Below are positions 63,948-64,000 of a stretch of 64,000 bases of DNA, piece after piece. Under the pieces are notes generated by a model. It did not search any database, had not been told where the DNA came from, and saw only the letters and a list, made by a program, of their open reading frames with translations. A program made the translations under genes and the position numbers. The stretch's first letter is position 1, and each line of letters begins with the position of its first letter. This DNA comes from Roseovarius amoyensis. GTDB lineage: Bacteria; Pseudomonadota; Alphaproteobacteria; Rhodobacterales; Rhodobacteraceae. Location of the stretch: positions 62,001 to 126,000 of the forward strand of contig NZ_QITQ01000006.1 of the NCBI RefSeq assembly GCF_003260265.1, given 5' to 3'.

Positions 63948-64000
63948 GCCGCGCGATATAGACTGTCGCTGCGGTGGCGGCAAAGCGAAAAGGTGTTGTT

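Overview
The window is a chromosomal segment of a GC-rich alphaproteobacterium, almost certainly a marine Rhodobacteraceae/Roseobacter-group member. This rests on gene content and order: the ctaC-ctaB-(small ORF)-ctaG-ctaE-surf1-thrC-M16 block, the plant-type GshA, DddP (DMSP lyase), CuyA, an HpsN-like HisD paralogue and an MttB-family methyltransferase. It reads as core chromosome with a catabolic island. I see no phage, IS element or CRISPR array.

Layout. 1-5802 (minus): a partial CoA-transferase subunit, topA, dprA and tldD. 6019-13484 (plus): a tightly coupled run for cytochrome aa3 oxidase subunits II and III, heme O synthesis, copper assembly and SURF1, then thrC, an M16 peptidase and a GNAT enzyme. 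A broken dddP converges on it. 14638-17007: divergent hemE/hemC and an elongator tRNA-Met, flanked by two gene remnants. 17181-23464: a TSUP permease, a PatZ-type acyl-CoA ligase/acetyltransferase fusion, an HDAC-family deacetylase, AlgH and a DsbD-like periplasmic protein. 23443-30975 (minus): an RND efflux pair, moaB, a LysE exporter, a phosphoesterase and a uracil-DNA glycosylase-like protein. 31087-34484 (plus): pyrB, a membrane protein, a dihydroorotase homologue lacking its metal ligands, and plsY. 34816-41864: gshA, rsmE, ubiA, an OmpA-type protein and a DMT exporter.

41886-50080 (minus) is the catabolic island: an FAD/GcvT demethylase, an MttB-family methyltransferase, a LysR regulator, an Asp/Glu racemase, CuyA and the HisD-like enzyme. 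Together they suggest use of methylated amines and C3 sulfonates. 50203-57058 holds a tyrosine phosphatase, a sirtuin, rpmB, a glutathionyl-hydroquinone reductase with an early stop, and a LonB-like protease. 57067-63947 (minus) holds a second RND pair, a CBS-containing site-2 protease and rimO.

Most notable: (i) a near-identical 23-base intergenic motif present four times; (ii) several decayed genes, including dddP with a probable microhomology deletion; (iii) a pyrB operon carrying a non-catalytic dihydroorotase; (iv) a perfect FNR/CRP-like dyad between tldD and ctaC. Many long antisense frames exist because of the high GC content and are not genes.
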